From contig NZ_JAHBBK010000002.1 of assembly GCF_018390515.1 (NCBI RefSeq), positions 415,743-479,742 on the forward strand: DNA of 64,000 bases, in the 5' to 3' direction. The position numbers and the translations under genes are program-made. The DNA comes from Mucilaginibacter sp. Bleaf8. Lineage in GTDB: Bacteria > Bacteroidota > Bacteroidia > Sphingobacteriales > Sphingobacteriaceae. Positions within the stretch are counted from its first letter, which is position 1. Every line of letters starts with the position of its first letter. The notes below the pieces were generated by a model. It was not told the origin of the DNA. It worked only from the letters and a program-made list of their open reading frames with translations, and did not search any database. Below are positions 40,590 through 50,969 of the stretch, piece after piece.

Positions 40590-43451
40590 ATGCTCAATTG
40601 GTTTAAAAATAGAGTTCAGGGAAGTAGCAGTAGCGCTAAATTGGGTTTAGCCGTTATCGCCCTATTATTTACTTCCTGGCATACGTTGGCACAACATCCA
40701 AACCTTAAGCTGTGGTATAACCAGCCCTCGCAAAAGTGGACTGATGCCCTGCCTATTGGCAACGGCCGAATGGGGGCTATGATTTATGGTGGTATTGATA
40801 CCGAGCGTATTCAGTTTAATGAGCAAACGCTGTGGACTGGTCGTCCGCGTGCCTATCACCGGGAGAGAGCCGCGCAATATCTGCAACCCATCCGGCAATT
40901 GCTGTTCCAGGGCAAGCAGAAAGAAGCCGACTCATTGGCCGAAGCTCATTTTATGGGTAAAAAGGATAACGAAGATACTTATAATGCGCAGAAGGTAACC
41001 TGGTTTAAACAGGTGCATAATAAAACTGATGCCAAGTCGGCTGATTTTAAAGATGCTAATTGGAAAGCTATCAACCTGCCAACAGAAAAAGGATGGGAAA
41101 CTACGCCTGGCTTTGAGGGGCTGGACGGGGCCGTATGGTTTCGTAAAAGTTTCAGTTTGCCAGCTTCCTGGATGGGTAAAAGCCTGGTGTTAAGTTTGGG
41201 TCGTATCCGTGACATGGATTTTACTTATGTAAACGGCCAACAGGTTGGAACTACCGATGGTACCAATTACCGTAAATATACCATTCCTGCCAAAGGGCTT
41301 CATCAGGGCGAAAATTATATTGCCATACAAGTATTCAATTACTGGGATAAAGGCGGTCTGACCAGTGCAGCTAAAGAAATGGTTATTTATCCCGAGGGCG
41401 AAAGCCCGGAAAATGGGATTAAGTTAAGTGGCGCATGGAAATACTGGATACAGGACTTTAACCCACCGGCGTACCCACGTTACAATGCCGATTATCAGCC
41501 ATTTGGTGATGTGTTGCTGCAGTTTTCAAAGCAAGGTACCGTTACCAACTATAAACGCGATCTGGATATTACGAATGCTACCGCCCATGTATCGTACATT
41601 GCCAATGGTGTTACTTATACCCGTGAGTATTTTGCAAGCGCAACCGATAAGGTAGTTGCCATGCATTTAACCGCCAGCCAACCCTGTAAAGTTTCACTAA
41701 CGGCCTTGCTAAGTACACTGCACAAAAATATGTCGGTACGTAAGGTTAATGATCACACACTGGCTCTGTCATTACAGGTACGTAACGGCGTATTAAAAGG
41801 CGTTAGTTATCTCACCGTGCAAACTAAAGGCGGTAGTGTAACTACCTCCGCAGACGGAATAACCGTTAACGGTGCTAACGAGGCAACGTTTTATTTAGCA
41901 GCGGCTACCAGTTTCAAATCTTATAAAGATGTATCGGGCAATCCCGAAGCGATTTGCAGGCAAGCCATGCAAAATTTGGGAGCGAAGACGTATTCAGGCA
42001 TCAAAGCTGTTCACGTGGCCGATTATCAGCGGTATTTTAATACCTTTTCTATTAATCTTTTTGAAGGTAAAAACGGCGCATTACCTACCGATCAAAGAAT
42101 TTTAAAGTTCAACAGCATTGATGATCCGTCGCTAATTACCTTGTATATGCAGTATGCGCGGTATCTGCTTATCTCCTCATCACGGCCGGGTGGCGGCCCT
42201 GCCAACCTGCAAGGCTTGTGGAACGATTTACTGACACCGCCCTGGGGGAGTAAATTCACAACAAACATCAATCTGGAGATGAATTACTGGCCTGCCGAAA
42301 TGCTCAATTTATCGGCATGTAATACACCGTTGTTTAAGGTGATTAATGATTTGCAGCAAACGGGTAGTCTTACGGCGCGTGCTCACTATGGTGCTCCTGG
42401 CTGGGTGCTGCATCATAATACCGATGTGTGGCGTGGAACGGCGCCGGTAAACGCGGCTAATCACGGTATTTGGGTAACCGGTGCTGCCTGGTTGTGCCAT
42501 CATTTGTGGGAGCATTATGAATTTACGCAGGATAAAGAGTTTTTAAAGAACCAGGCTTATCCGGCCATGAAAAGTGCGGCTGCGTTTTTTAACGCTTTTC
42601 TGATTACAGATCCAAAAACAGGTTATCTGATCAGCACACCATCCAACTCGCCCGAGCATGGCGGCTTGGTAGCCGGCCCAACTATGGATCACCAGATTAT
42701 CCGCGACTTGTTCAAGAACTATGTAGCCGCCGCTAAAATTTTAGGGGTTGATGAGGCGTTCAGTCGCACTATACAAACTAAATACAGGCAGATAGCACCA
42801 AACCAGATTGGTAAGTTCGGCCAGTTGCAGGAGTGGCTGCAGGATAAGGACGATAGCACGGATACACATCGCCATGTGTCGCATATGTGGGGCGTTTATC
42901 CGGGAACGGAGATTGGTTCGAACACACCAGAGCTGATGAAGGCTGCCGAAAAGTCGATGCTGTATCGTGGCGATGAGGGTACGGGCTGGAGCATTGCCTG
43001 GAAAGTAAACATTTGGGCCCGTATGCGCCAGGGTGATCATGCCTATCTGATGCTTACCAAGCTACTCTCACCGGCAGACGCTGTACCAAATCATGAAAAA
43101 GGCGGTGTATATCATAATTTATTCGATGCACACCCACCGTTTCAAATTGATGGCAACTTTGGCGGTGCCGCTGGTATTGCCGAAATGCTGCTACAAAGCC
43201 AGTCCGGCAATTTGGAACTACTGCCTGCACTACCATCAGCCCTGCCAAATGGCGAGGTAAAAGGTATTTGTGCACGGGGAGGCTTTGTGCTGAACTTTAG
43301 CTGGAAAGACGGACAGTTACAGCAGGTAGCTATTACCTCAACCGTAGGCAAGGTATGTACAGTTAAGTATAAAGACAAGACCATCAGCATGTTTACACAA
43401 AAAGGGCAAACCTACAAACTGAATGCCGATTTGAAACTGATTAAAGGCTAA
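40590..43451 (+). CDS. GH95 alpha-L-fucosidase/galactosidase with an inserted jelly-roll domain
   Basis: Exported enzyme of 953 residues from ATG 40590 (TTG 40584 would add two). Signal peptide ends near TLAQ. The GH95 N-terminal sandwich begins LWYNQPSQKWTDALPIGNGRMGAMIYGG and is interrupted. About residues 135-290 form a sialate-O-acetylesterase/GH2-like jelly roll (AVWFRKSFSLPASW, LSLGRIRDMDFTYVNGQQVG, LSGAWKYWIQD). The (alpha/alpha)6 barrel then has GGPANLQGLWNDLLTPPWGS, NINLEMNYWPAEM with the catalytic Asn pair, HVSHMWGVYPG and PPFQIDGNFGGAAGIAEML with the catalytic Asp. Inverting hydrolysis of alpha-1,2-L-fucose or alpha-L-galactose is expected. One-base overlap (TAATG) with the next gene. 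Confidence 0.9.
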   Translation: MLNWFKNRVQGSSSSAKLGLAVIALLFTSWHTLAQHPNLKLWYNQPSQKWTDALPIGNGRMGAMIYGGIDTERIQFNEQTLWTGRPRAYHRERAAQYLQPIRQLLFQGKQKEADSLAEAHFMGKKDNEDTYNAQKVTWFKQVHNKTDAKSADFKDANWKAINLPTEKGWETTPGFEGLDGAVWFRKSFSLPASWMGKSLVLSLGRIRDMDFTYVNGQQVGTTDGTNYRKYTIPAKGLHQGENYIAIQVFNYWDKGGLTSAAKEMVIYPEGESPENGIKLSGAWKYWIQDFNPPAYPRYNADYQPFGDVLLQFSKQGTVTNYKRDLDITNATAHVSYIANGVTYTREYFASATDKVVAMHLTASQPCKVSLTALLSTLHKNMSVRKVNDHTLALSLQVRNGVLKGVSYLTVQTKGGSVTTSADGITVNGANEATFYLAAATSFKSYKDVSGNPEAICRQAMQNLGAKTYSGIKAVHVADYQRYFNTFSINLFEGKNGALPTDQRILKFNSIDDPSLITLYMQYARYLLISSSRPGGGPANLQGLWNDLLTPPWGSKFTTNINLEMNYWPAEMLNLSACNTPLFKVINDLQQTGSLTARAHYGAPGWVLHHNTDVWRGTAPVNAANHGIWVTGAAWLCHHLWEHYEFTQDKEFLKNQAYPAMKSAAAFFNAFLITDPKTGYLISTPSNSPEHGGLVAGPTMDHQIIRDLFKNYVAAAKILGVDEAFSRTIQTKYRQIAPNQIGKFGQLQEWLQDKDDSTDTHRHVSHMWGVYPGTEIGSNTPELMKAAEKSMLYRGDEGTGWSIAWKVNIWARMRQGDHAYLMLTKLLSPADAVPNHEKGGVYHNLFDAHPPFQIDGNFGGAAGIAEMLLQSQSGNLELLPALPSALPNGEVKGICARGGFVLNFSWKDGQLQQVAITSTVGKVCTVKYKDKTISMFTQKGQTYKLNADLKLIKG

Positions 43452-46400
43452 TGAAGGTACTAACCGGAGATATAGATTTTATTAAGCATTATCCCAGCAG
43501 GTTGCTGTTTTTGATAATGCTTTTAATGGTTTCTGCCACAGGTTTCGCACAGTTGCGTCAGGATATAGCCTTAAACACCGGCTGGCAATCCGTTGCAGAT
43601 GACACTAATCCTAATGCATATGCTGGTTTTGAGCAGAATAGTTTTAACGACCGGGCCTGGAATAGCGTAACCGTGCCGCACAACTGGGATACGTACGAGG
43701 GGTACCGCAGGCTAAAACATGGCAACCGGCATGGCTATGCCTGGTATCGTAAATCGTTCAATGCTAAATACGCGGGCGCCAATAAGCGTTACTTTTTGTG
43801 GTTCGAAGGCGTTAGTTCATATGCCACCGTTTGGCTTAATGGCAAAAAAGTGGGTTACCATGCCGGTGGTCGTACCTCATTCACTTTAGATGTAACCAAT
43901 GCCATTCGCCTTAATGGTAATAACCTGCTTTGCGTTCGTGCCGATCATCCGGCTAGTATTACAAATCTGCCCTGGGTATGTGGCGGCTGCTCAGACGAAA
44001 CCGGTTTCTCGGAAGGGTCACAGCCGATGGGTATTTACAGGCCGGTGCATTTGGTGATAACTGATGCAGTGCGGGTTCAACCATTCGGCATACACATCTG
44101 GAATGACACCACCGTGTCTGAAAGATCGGCCCAATTGAATCTAGAAACAGAGATCAAAAATTATGGCAGTCAGCCTAAGTCTGTTACTATCATCAACAAA
44201 CTGTTAGATGCCAAAGGGATAACCGTACAGATTGCTAAGCAAATACAGCAGGTTAAGGCTGGCAGCACTTACATTGCCAAGCAAAACATCAGCCTGAATG
44301 GCAATGTGCATTTGTGGTCGCTCGAAAATCCGTACCTCTATACCTTACACACGCAAGTGATGCAAAACGGTAAGGTGATAGATGAGATAAAAACACCTTA
44401 CGGCATTCGTTGGATAAGCTGGCCCATTGGTCGTAATAACGGCGATAACCGTTTTTACCTGAACGGTAAGCCGGTATTTATAAACGGTATAGGTGAGTAT
44501 GAGCACCTGATGGGGCGCAGCCATGCGTTTACCAGCCAGGAAATAAAAGCCCGTGTACAACAAACCCGTGCAGCTGGTTTCAATGCTTTCCGTGATGCGC
44601 ATCAGCCGCATAATTTGGAATATCAAAAGTACTGGGATGAGCAGGGGCTGCTTTGGTGGCCGCAGTTCTCGGCACACATCTGGTGTAATACCCCCGAGTT
44701 TAGGGAAAATTATAAAGTGTTGATAGTGGAATGGGTAAAAGAACGGCGTAACAGTCCGTCGGCAGTTTTATGGGGACTTGAGAATGAAAGCAAGTTGCCG
44801 GAGGATTTTGCCCGTGAGTGCACCGAACTAATTCGCAAACTGGATCCTACGGCATCCTCACAGCGCAAGGTAACCACCTGTAATGGTGGCAAGGGTACCG
44901 ATTGGAATGTGCCGCAAAACTGGACCGGCACCTATGGTGGTAACCCGCTCACTTATGCCGAAGATTTGCAAAAGCAGATTCTGATAGGCGAATACGGCGC
45001 ATGGCGCAGCCTGGAGCTGCATACCGAAGGTCCGTTTACGGCAGTTGGCCCGCTAAGCGAAGACCGCATGACGCAATTGATGGAAACCAAAGTGCGCCTT
45101 GCCGAAGCTGCGAAAGATAAAGCAGCAGGGCAATTCCATTGGTTGCTCTACTCTCATGAAAACCCCGGCCGTATACAAGGCGGCGAGGGTTTGCGGGAGT
45201 TGGATAGGGTGGGGCCTGTTAATTACAAAGGGTTATTTACCCCATGGGGCCAGCCGCTGGATGTATTTTATATGTTCAGGGCCAATTATGCACCTAAGGA
45301 TAAAGAACCGATGGTTTACATCGTATCGCACACCTGGCCCAACCGCTGGATTAAGCCCGGTATCAAAGACAGCATCACCGTTTACTCCAACTGTGATGAA
45401 GTGGAGTTGTTTAATGATGTGAAAACGATTTCGCTCGGTAAAAAGAAAAAACAGGGCATCGGCACGCACTTTCAGTGGGACGGTGTGAATATTAAGTATA
45501 ATGTACTTTATGCGGTTGGCTATGTAAACGGTAAAGCCGTTTCACAAGATTACGTTGTATTGAAACACTTGCCAGCAGCGCCGAATGTAGCTCAATTAAC
45601 CGGCAAGGTAAGCGATTTACTTAAACCGGTAGCCGGATACAATTATATGTACCGGGTAAATTGCGGCGGCCCAGCATATAAAGATACCAACGGTAACTTA
45701 TGGCAGGCTGATGTTCACCAAACCGCTGCCAACACCTGGGGCTCCCGCTCATGGACGGATGATTATCCCGGTATGCCAGCTTTTTTTGCCAGTCAGCAGC
45801 GTACTTTCGATGTGATTAAAGGCACTCAGGATGGCTCGCTGTTCCAAACCTTTAGGTATGGTATGGAAAAGCTGCAATACACTTTCCCGGTGCCTGATGG
45901 CGATTATCAGGTGGAGCTATTTTTTACCGAGCCCTGGTATGGAATAGGCGGTGGCCTGAATTGTACAGGCTGGCGGTTGTTTGATGTAACGATCAACAAG
46001 CAAACCGTTATTCGTAACCTCGATATATGGAAAGAGACCGGCGTAAATACCGCACTCAAAAAAACGGTAACAGCCCATGTAACTGGTGGGCGTTTGACCA
46101 TATCGTTTCCGCAGGTTGCGGCTGGCGAGGCCATTATTTCAGCTATTGCCATCAGTACACGTAATCAAAAAGCAATACCGTCTAAAGCAGCAAATGGTAT
46201 CATCCAAAACCTCAAAGCACCGCAAACATGGTTGCTGAAAAGCTGGCTGGATATTGGTGATAAGCTATTTGCAGATGACCAGAAATCGGTAATCAATCAA
46301 TTACCATCGGCCTTATATGGGGCCAATTGGATACAAACTACCAGAGGTGCAAAATCTGCTGTGCAGTTTAATATGGGTAATGATGGTAGCGTGTACGTTG

Positions 46401-46984
46401 CCACAGATAAAAAAGAAATATGGCTGAACGATTATGAAGTAACCGGACTAACTATACAATCCGATGCTGATAATGCCGCCCGATTATCTCTCTACCGCAA
46501 AACTTTAAAAAAGGGTGAAACCGTGACATTAGGCACCGGTACCTATATGGTAGCCGTATTGCCCGCAGTAACATTGGAGCCTGCTACCGATCTGCGGCAA
46601 TCGGTGAGCTATAAGGCCGATCAGGCTGTGGCTCAGGGTAGCGCTGTGCCTGATACCTTAAATAGCAGGCAAGTGCTTCGCTTTACCAATGCGTCAGCCG
46701 GTGACGCTATATTTACCATTACGCCCGGTGTGGGCGATTTGTATGCCCTGCGCATTAAGTACTATAATCAAACCGGTAACACATTTACCGGTAAAATGGA
46801 ACTACAGGCGGCTGATGGCACGGTTATGAAAACTGAAGTCCTGCAATTTAAACCTGTAGCTAAAGGCAAATCAGGTACAATAGCAACAACAACAGGTACC
46901 AGCATCAATGCAGGTAACTATCGGCTTATCATTTCAGCCAAAAATGCAGAAGGATTGAGTATATCAGGTGTAGAAATGCAGTGA
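43451..46984 (+). CDS. GH2-family glycosidase with C-terminal malectin domain
   Basis: Exported protein of 1177 residues. Signal peptide cleavage near GFAQ (34). The GH2 sugar-binding domain (about 40-205), Ig-like domain (about 210-320) and barrel (about 325-620) follow. The predicted acid/base is E446 in WGLENES and the nucleophile E514 in LIGEYGAWR. The usual GH2 HNP motif is replaced (RDAHQPHN, about 381-388), so it is a divergent member. A malectin-like domain (about 640-910, YRVNCGGPAYKDTNG and GDYQVELFFTEPWYG) and a final beta domain may anchor it to glycan. It could be a beta-galactosidase or beta-glucuronidase. It is coupled to GH95 by a TAATG overlap. Confidence 0.88.
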   Translation: MKVLTGDIDFIKHYPSRLLFLIMLLMVSATGFAQLRQDIALNTGWQSVADDTNPNAYAGFEQNSFNDRAWNSVTVPHNWDTYEGYRRLKHGNRHGYAWYRKSFNAKYAGANKRYFLWFEGVSSYATVWLNGKKVGYHAGGRTSFTLDVTNAIRLNGNNLLCVRADHPASITNLPWVCGGCSDETGFSEGSQPMGIYRPVHLVITDAVRVQPFGIHIWNDTTVSERSAQLNLETEIKNYGSQPKSVTIINKLLDAKGITVQIAKQIQQVKAGSTYIAKQNISLNGNVHLWSLENPYLYTLHTQVMQNGKVIDEIKTPYGIRWISWPIGRNNGDNRFYLNGKPVFINGIGEYEHLMGRSHAFTSQEIKARVQQTRAAGFNAFRDAHQPHNLEYQKYWDEQGLLWWPQFSAHIWCNTPEFRENYKVLIVEWVKERRNSPSAVLWGLENESKLPEDFARECTELIRKLDPTASSQRKVTTCNGGKGTDWNVPQNWTGTYGGNPLTYAEDLQKQILIGEYGAWRSLELHTEGPFTAVGPLSEDRMTQLMETKVRLAEAAKDKAAGQFHWLLYSHENPGRIQGGEGLRELDRVGPVNYKGLFTPWGQPLDVFYMFRANYAPKDKEPMVYIVSHTWPNRWIKPGIKDSITVYSNCDEVELFNDVKTISLGKKKKQGIGTHFQWDGVNIKYNVLYAVGYVNGKAVSQDYVVLKHLPAAPNVAQLTGKVSDLLKPVAGYNYMYRVNCGGPAYKDTNGNLWQADVHQTAANTWGSRSWTDDYPGMPAFFASQQRTFDVIKGTQDGSLFQTFRYGMEKLQYTFPVPDGDYQVELFFTEPWYGIGGGLNCTGWRLFDVTINKQTVIRNLDIWKETGVNTALKKTVTAHVTGGRLTISFPQVAAGEAIISAIAISTRNQKAIPSKAANGIIQNLKAPQTWLLKSWLDIGDKLFADDQKSVINQLPSALYGANWIQTTRGAKSAVQFNMGNDGSVYVATDKKEIWLNDYEVTGLTIQSDADNAARLSLYRKTLKKGETVTLGTGTYMVAVLPAVTLEPATDLRQSVSYKADQAVAQGSAVPDTLNSRQVLRFTNASAGDAIFTITPGVGDLYALRIKYYNQTGNTFTGKMELQAADGTVMKTEVLQFKPVAKGKSGTIATTTGTSINAGNYRLIISAKNAEGLSISGVEMQ

Positions 46985-47009
46985 CAGGTATTTGTATTGG
47001 AAAATAAAA

Positions 47010-49781
47010 ATGTTTAAAAGTTTTTATATAGTATTGTTTTTATTGCCTTTTCAGGTTTTTGCACAAGACCTGAAAGTAAGTGCATTAAAATGTGAGTACA
47101 AAAACAATCCTTTAGGGATAGAATCTGCCGTGCCGCATTTAAGCTGGATATCGGAAAGTACTGGCCGTAATGTGAAGCAAACCGCATATCATATACTCGT
47201 TGCCGACGATGCTGCTTTATTGAATAAAAACGCAGGCAATGTTTGGGATTCAAAAAAAGTAAGTTCTGTAGCGTCTATTCAAATAGCTTATCACGGTAAG
47301 CCGTTACAAAGCAATAAAACCTATTACTGGAAGTTAAAGGTTTGGGATAACCAAAATCATGTTACTGCATGGAGTACGCCGGCAAAATGGCAAATGGGCC
47401 TGCTTACACCAGCCGACTGGAAAAATGCCCGTTGGATAGCCTATGACAAACTGCCTGATACGTCACGCATTGTGCCGTTGCTGCATGGCCGTGGTCCTAA
47501 AAAGCTGGGCTTGGCTAACGATGTATTGCCGCTTTTAAGAAAAGACTTTAAGGTAAATAAACCCGTCAAAAAAGCTACTCTTTATATATGTGGTCTTGGC
47601 CACTTTGAGTTGAGCATGAACGGTAATAAGGTGGGCGATCACTTTCTGGATCCGGGGTGGACCAACTATGATAAGCAGGCGTTGTATGTGCCTTTTGATG
47701 TAACAGCGCATTTAAAGCAGGGCAGTAATACCATCGGTGTAACGCTGGGCAACGGATTTTATTACATCCCGCGCGATAAGCGCTATCGCAAGCTTACCGG
47801 CGCTTATGGGTATCCTAAAATGATATGCCGTTTAGTAACTGAGTATAAAGACGGCTCTGTAGATAACGTAGTAAGTGATGCCAGCTGGAAAACGGCACCG
47901 GGGCCAATTACGTTTACCAGCATTTACGGCGGCGAAGATTACAATGCTAATATAGAACAAGACGGCTGGAATAAGCCCGGTTTTGATGATACCAAGTGGA
48001 AAAGCGCCATGCTGGTAGATGGCTCTCCGCAGCTGAATGCCCAACTGGCCGAACCGTTAAAGATTTTCGAAAGCTTTAGTCCGCAAAAAATTACCCAGGT
48101 AGCTCCCGGTAAGTGGGTTTTTGATTTGGGGCAGAATGCATCGGGTATACCGCAAATTACGGTGAAGGGCAAAAAAGGCGATACCGTAAAAATTTATCCG
48201 GCCGAACTGATCAATGCCGATGGTTCTGCCAATCAAAAAGGCTCGGGCGGTCCGTATTACTTTGCCTACGTACTTAAAGGTGGCGGTGCCGAAACATGGC
48301 AGCCGCGTTTTACCTATTACGGTTTCAGGTACGTACAGTTAGAGGGCGGCGTGCCGCAGGGGAAGGATAACCCGCAAAATTCACCGCTGATTATAGGTGT
48401 AAAAGGATTGCATACCCGTAATGCTGCACCGGTTATCGGGAGCTTTGCCTGTTCTAATGAATTGTTCAACAAAACTTATACGCTGATAGACTGGGCCGTG
48501 AAAAGCAATATGGCCAGCGTGTTTACAGATTGCCCGCACCGCGAAAAGTTAGGCTGGCTGGAAGAAGCGCATTTGGTAGGCAGTTCCATCCATTACAGTT
48601 ATGATATTGCCAACTTAAGCCGCAAGTGCATCAGCGATATGCGCGTGGCGCAAACTGCTGAAGGCCTGGTGCCCGAGATAGCACCTGAGTTTACCCAATT
48701 TGGCGAACCTTTCCGTGATTCGCCGGAGTGGGGAAGTAATGCCGTAATCTATCCGTGGTACATATACCAATGGTATGGCGATAAGCAATTGCTGGTAGAT
48801 AGCTACAGTATGATGCAGCGCTACTTGGATTATTTGGCTGGCAAGGCAGATAACCACATCCTTGACCAGGGCTTAGGCGATTGGTATGACATCGGCCCCA
48901 AACCACCCGGCTTATCACAAAACACCCCTAAAGGAATTACAGCTACGGCTATTTACTATTATGATTTAAATATAGCCGCCAAGGTAGCAACTGTTTTAGG
49001 CAAGCCAGATGATGCTACGCAATACCACAAGCAGGCACAGCAGGTAAAGCAGGCTTTTAATGCGGCTTTCTTTAACATGGCTACTAAGCAATATGGTACC
49101 GGCAGCCAAACCGCCAACGCCATGGCTTTATACGCTGGGCTAGTGGAGCTGCAATACAAAGCAGCCGTATTGGTTAACCTGGTTCAGGATATTCGCAACC
49201 GCAACAATAGCCTTACCGCTGGCGATATTGGTTATCGGTATCTGCTGCGCGTTTTGGATGATGAGGGTCGGTCGGATGTGATATTTGACATGAACAACCG
49301 GTCCGACGTGCCGGGCTATGGTTACCAGCTGGCCAAAGGTGCAACGGCGTTAACCGAATCCTGGCAGGCCTTGGGTGGTGTGTCCAATAACCATTTTATG
49401 CTGGGGCATATTATGGAGTGGTTTTTTAGCGGCCTGGCCGGTATTCGTCCGGCTCCTGATGCTGTAGCTTACAATCGTGTTGAGATAAGGCCCGAACCAG
49501 TTGGCGATGTTACCCATGCCGAAGCTACTACCCAAACGCCTTACGGTACACTCAGCACTAAATGGAAAATACAGGATGATAGTAGTTTTGATCTTGATGT
49601 ACAGATTCCTGTTGGTACTATGGCAACGGTTTATCTGCCTGTAAGCCAGTCGGCCAAAATTAAGGAAGCGAACAAGCCGCTTAGTCTGGCTAAAAGTATA
49701 AAATACTTAGGTTATAAAAATGGCAAGGCATTAATTCAGGTTGGATCGGGATATTACCATTTCAGCGCACAACAATTATGA
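47010..49781 (+). CDS. GH78 alpha-L-rhamnosidase
   Basis: Exported inverting alpha-L-rhamnosidase, 923 residues from ATG 47010 (the TTG at 46992 is less likely). Signal peptide cleavage near VFAQ. Fn3-like, jelly-roll and beta-sandwich domains precede the (alpha/alpha)6 barrel. The barrel has the family motif DCPHREKLGWLEE (about 507-519), including its catalytic-site Asp and Glu, and later LGDWYDIG, GQNASG-type and EIAPEFTQFG segments. It releases L-rhamnose, the substrate that would feed the aldo/keto-reductase and isomerase genes. It overlaps the next gene by 4 bp (ATGA). Confidence 0.93.
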   Translation: MFKSFYIVLFLLPFQVFAQDLKVSALKCEYKNNPLGIESAVPHLSWISESTGRNVKQTAYHILVADDAALLNKNAGNVWDSKKVSSVASIQIAYHGKPLQSNKTYYWKLKVWDNQNHVTAWSTPAKWQMGLLTPADWKNARWIAYDKLPDTSRIVPLLHGRGPKKLGLANDVLPLLRKDFKVNKPVKKATLYICGLGHFELSMNGNKVGDHFLDPGWTNYDKQALYVPFDVTAHLKQGSNTIGVTLGNGFYYIPRDKRYRKLTGAYGYPKMICRLVTEYKDGSVDNVVSDASWKTAPGPITFTSIYGGEDYNANIEQDGWNKPGFDDTKWKSAMLVDGSPQLNAQLAEPLKIFESFSPQKITQVAPGKWVFDLGQNASGIPQITVKGKKGDTVKIYPAELINADGSANQKGSGGPYYFAYVLKGGGAETWQPRFTYYGFRYVQLEGGVPQGKDNPQNSPLIIGVKGLHTRNAAPVIGSFACSNELFNKTYTLIDWAVKSNMASVFTDCPHREKLGWLEEAHLVGSSIHYSYDIANLSRKCISDMRVAQTAEGLVPEIAPEFTQFGEPFRDSPEWGSNAVIYPWYIYQWYGDKQLLVDSYSMMQRYLDYLAGKADNHILDQGLGDWYDIGPKPPGLSQNTPKGITATAIYYYDLNIAAKVATVLGKPDDATQYHKQAQQVKQAFNAAFFNMATKQYGTGSQTANAMALYAGLVELQYKAAVLVNLVQDIRNRNNSLTAGDIGYRYLLRVLDDEGRSDVIFDMNNRSDVPGYGYQLAKGATALTESWQALGGVSNNHFMLGHIMEWFFSGLAGIRPAPDAVAYNRVEIRPEPVGDVTHAEATTQTPYGTLSTKWKIQDDSSFDLDVQIPVGTMATVYLPVSQSAKIKEANKPLSLAKSIKYLGYKNGKALIQVGSGYYHFSAQQL

Positions 49782-50914
49782 TAAGACATATGCAAGGAAC
49801 AAAATATATACACCTGTTACTGGCAGCCCTGCTGTTAGGTGCGAGTGCGCTGGCGCAATCGTCCATAACAACGGTACCCGAAAAGGTGATGCAGGATGTA
49901 TACCAGAAAATTAAAACGCCTTATAAATACGGACTGGTAATGGTGCCTGCAGATAACAGCAAAAAGCTGGACTGCCCAAGCGTGTTCCGTAAAGGCAACC
50001 AATGGATCATGACTTACCTTACCTTTACCGGCAGGGGCTATGAAACCTGGCTGGCGCAAAGCAAAGACTTGTTGCATTGGGAAACCAAAGGGCGTATCCT
50101 GTCATTTTCGGATACTACGGATTGGGATAACAATCAAAAGGCAGGGTATGTAGCATTGCAGGATACCAAGTGGGGTGGCAACTATCAGTTAAATAAATTC
50201 CAGGATAAATATTGGATGTCGTACTTTGGTGGGCAGCAAAGGGGGTATGAGAAGGGTCTGTTATCTATTGGCATGGCTTATACCCAAAAAGATCCGGCTA
50301 CGGCGCACGAGTGGCAGCGATTGAATCATCCTGTTTTAATGGCTACCGATAGCAACGTTCGGTGGTGGGAAAATCATACCTTGTATAAAGAAACCGTGAT
50401 TGAAGACAGAGCCCGGTTAACCGGCTATCCGTTCATAATGTATTATAATGCCAATGGCGACAGTGTGAACAAAAAGCGCGGTGCGGAGCGTATTGGTATG
50501 GCCGTATCTAACGATATGGTAAATTGGATACGCTATAAAAAAGATCCGATACTAAATCATCATGTAGGTATAACCGGCGATCCGTATCTGCAAAAAATGG
50601 GCGACCTGTGGGTGATGTTTTACTTTGGTGCTTTCTGGAAAGACAGGGGCGGGGCCTTTAACCGTTTTGCCTGCTCATACGACTTGGTAAACTGGACGGA
50701 GTGGAACGGCGAAAATTTAGTTGAGCCTTCCGAACCTTATGATAACATGTTTGCGCATAAATCATTCGTGGTTAAATATAAAGGCGTAGTCTACCATTTT
50801 TATTGTGCGGTAAACAAAGCCGATCAGCGTGGTATTGCGGTAGCTACCTCTAAAGATTTGGGCAAAAGCTCAGTAAGCTTTGTTGAACCGCCGCCATCTA
50901 AAAAGAAGAAATAA
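49778..50914 (+). CDS. GH43-like five-bladed beta-propeller glycosidase
   Basis: A 378-residue exported protein. The start is ATG 49778, overlapping the rhamnosidase stop; ATG 49790 is an alternative. Signal peptide cleavage near ALAQ. The propeller pattern has DCPSVFRKGNQWIMTYLTF, WLAQSKDLLHW, IGMAVSNDMVNWIRY, GDPYLQKMGDLWVMFYFGAFW and FACSYDLVNWTEW, as in GH43/GH117-type enzymes. A lysine-rich tail (SKKKK) ends it. Candidate catalytic acids lie in DCPSV and GDPYL, but substrate (arabinose, galactose or other) is unclear. Confidence 0.8.
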   Translation: MIRHMQGTKYIHLLLAALLLGASALAQSSITTVPEKVMQDVYQKIKTPYKYGLVMVPADNSKKLDCPSVFRKGNQWIMTYLTFTGRGYETWLAQSKDLLHWETKGRILSFSDTTDWDNNQKAGYVALQDTKWGGNYQLNKFQDKYWMSYFGGQQRGYEKGLLSIGMAYTQKDPATAHEWQRLNHPVLMATDSNVRWWENHTLYKETVIEDRARLTGYPFIMYYNANGDSVNKKRGAERIGMAVSNDMVNWIRYKKDPILNHHVGITGDPYLQKMGDLWVMFYFGAFWKDRGGAFNRFACSYDLVNWTEWNGENLVEPSEPYDNMFAHKSFVVKYKGVVYHFYCAVNKADQRGIAVATSKDLGKSSVSFVEPPPSKKKK

Positions 50915-50969
50915 CGGTGGTGAACCTAGTATTAAAAAGAGTAAAGTATTTCATTATAGAAAAGCAGCT

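Noticed and set aside
50880..50969. Upstream TTG extension of the GH2 gene overlapping the GH43-like gene
   Set aside because: It would place 30 polar, basic residues before a clear signal peptide; ATG 50970 is better.
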